Shown piece after piece: positions 63,055 through 64,000 of a DNA stretch of 64,000 nt. Below the pieces are notes generated by a model, which worked only from the letters and a program-made list of their open reading frames with translations, did no database searches and had not been told where the DNA came from. The stretch spans positions 186,001-250,000 of the forward strand of contig NZ_JBNPMZ010000003.1 of assembly GCF_050314255.1 (NCBI RefSeq), read 5' to 3'. This DNA comes from Claveliimonas sp034178805 (GTDB lineage: Bacteria; Bacillota; Clostridia; Lachnospirales; Lachnospiraceae). The translations under genes were made by a program, and so were the position numbers. Each line of letters begins with the position of its first letter. Within the stretch, counting starts at the first letter, position 1.

Positions 63055-64000
63055 TTAACCTCCGCTCTCTTCTTTTTTCTCCAGAACCACCTGTACCTCC
63101 ACTTTATTCTCAAGGGTACATCCTGCAGGCAATTCTATATCCACAGGAACCGTATATGTTCCTGCCATTTTCAATTCGCTCAGATCGATGCTGGCCTTTT
63201 TATCCACCTCGTAATTCTCTAAAACTTCCCGTGGACCTCTGATGTGTATTTCCAGATCATCCGTCCCTGCATACGACATTTTCAAACTATCATCCAGATT
63301 TTTCACACTGATAGAACCAACCGGCAGATCCAGATTCCTGGTTCCGTCTTTTTCTACCGTGATCGTGATCAGCAGGTTATTTCCCGTCTCATCAACAAGT
63401 CTTGTATGTTCCGGAAGATATGGGGTAATATCGATGGTTTTCTCCATCTTTCTGGATATCTTCTCCTCTCCAATCGCCTCAGCCGGAACATAAATTCCTG
63501 TAATGTGACTCAGAACTTCTTCCTCTCCGGCAAGCAGTATCTCCTGTGGCGAATAGGACACTCCCGCTACAGAGAATCCATCTGCAGCCTCAATCGACGT
63601 CTGATCAACATGAACCGGAACACTCTTGGTATGCAAAAGCGTGACATCAATATTTACTCCTATCTTACCCAGATTATTTCCCAGCAGGGACTGATCTATC
63701 ACATTATTCTCGGCATCATAAAGAGTAAGTGATGATTCCAGTTTTGTGTCCTGGGATAATCCGGATACATCTACTTCAGCAATTACCTTGCTGATACGTT
63801 CTACTACAGATTCAGGTCCATTAATTGTTACCTTCTCCGGATCTGCTTTTATTGTCCCAAGCACATATCCATCTCTGACTGTTCCGGTAGTAACCGGGGT
63901 GATCGGGAAAGTATTGCTTGCATTATTTTCAATCTTTACTCTCAGATTTCTCGGATTTGCAACAGCACTGTCAACCTTATAACCTCTCACCTGAACCTCA
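63055..64000 (-). CDS. cdaR: CdaR/YbbR-domain protein, C-terminal part, cut by window edge
   Basis: At least 315 residues remain; the frame is open to the right edge (VEVQVRGYKV precedes the apparent GTG at 63988-63990), so that GTG is not the start. The sequence holds repeated YbbR modules: ITVEKDGTRNLDLPVGS, MSYAGTDDLEIHIRGPREVL, and the VTINGPESVVERISKV motif. CdaR regulates the diadenylate cyclase CdaA, whose gene would usually lie upstream (outside this window). The N-terminal membrane helix is missing from view. HPr follows 8 bases downstream. Confidence 0.85.
   Translation of the reverse strand, partial: EVQVRGYKVDSAVANPRNLRVKIENNASNTFPITPVTTGTVRDGYVLGTIKADPEKVTINGPESVVERISKVIAEVDVSGLSQDTKLESSLTLYDAENNVIDQSLLGNNLGKIGVNIDVTLLHTKSVPVHVDQTSIEAADGFSVAGVSYSPQEILLAGEEEVLSHITGIYVPAEAIGEEKISRKMEKTIDITPYLPEHTRLVDETGNNLLITITVEKDGTRNLDLPVGSISVKNLDDSLKMSYAGTDDLEIHIRGPREVLENYEVDKKASIDLSELKMAGTYTVPVDIELPAGCTLENKVEVQVVLEKKEESGG

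Overview
The window looks like a Lachnospiraceae-type Firmicute (Clostridia) chromosome. The support is a low-to-middling GC content, AGGAGG-type ribosome binding sites, LytR-CpsA-Psr proteins, HPr and CdaR, and above all many ChW (clostridial hydrophobic W) repeats. Genus and species cannot be fixed from the sequence. No rRNA, tRNA, insertion sequence or CRISPR array was seen. Apart from one glycosyltransferase gene at 8192-9172, every gene lies on the minus strand. The window is essentially one long cell-envelope locus of about 50 genes with no gene-free stretch over 300 bases.

Layout, from low to high coordinates. (1) 1-145: the 5' end of glmS. (2) 307-7981: an assembly operon with a phosphoglycosyl transferase, LCP ligase, Wzy-like polymerase, rhamnosyltransferase-like GT2, a second LCP ligase and a cohesin-like membrane protein, ending in a terminator at 258-289. 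(3) 8192-9172: a lone GT2 with its own extended -10 promoter. (4) 9233-12787: rmlACBD, making dTDP-L-rhamnose. (5) 12889-26866: a polysaccharide operon starting at a strong promoter with an ABC exporter, then a small membrane protein, an epimerase, three GT2 proteins, a large membrane protein, an acyltransferase, a MerR-methyltransferase fusion and a ChW/M23 peptidase. (6) 26955-38941: DUF2304 and DPM-like GT, more GT2 proteins, a GT61 protein, and a cassette for CDP-activated substituents (SDR, IspD/TarI-like, a TagD-like/oxidoreductase fusion, HisC-like aminotransferase, two LicD). (7) 39020-40492: a Wzx-type flippase. (8) 40503-54214: five more ChW proteins (alpha-L-rhamnosidase, L,D-transpeptidase, GH25 muramidase, glucosaminidase, NlpC/P60). 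(9) 54252-62705: an LTA-synthase/OpgB-like phosphotransferase, a sugar nucleotidyltransferase, and a Dlt-like aminoacylation operon that also carries a type III PLP decarboxylase. (10) 62783-64000: HPr and the 3' part of a CdaR/YbbR-domain gene.

How it fits together (inference): dTDP-rhamnose and other donors feed a Wzx/Wzy polymer and an ABC-exported polymer. LCP proteins attach polymer to peptidoglycan. LicD proteins, the acyltransferase, the phosphotransferase and the Dlt-like system decorate it. Six enzymes, five of them peptidoglycan-active, share a ChW targeting module that may recognise this wall. The two strongest candidates for something undescribed are the Dlt-like operon with an embedded PLP decarboxylase (57192-62705), which may load a decarboxylated or otherwise altered amino acid onto the envelope, and the ChW system, in which 51 repeats across six proteins occur strictly in multiples of three.
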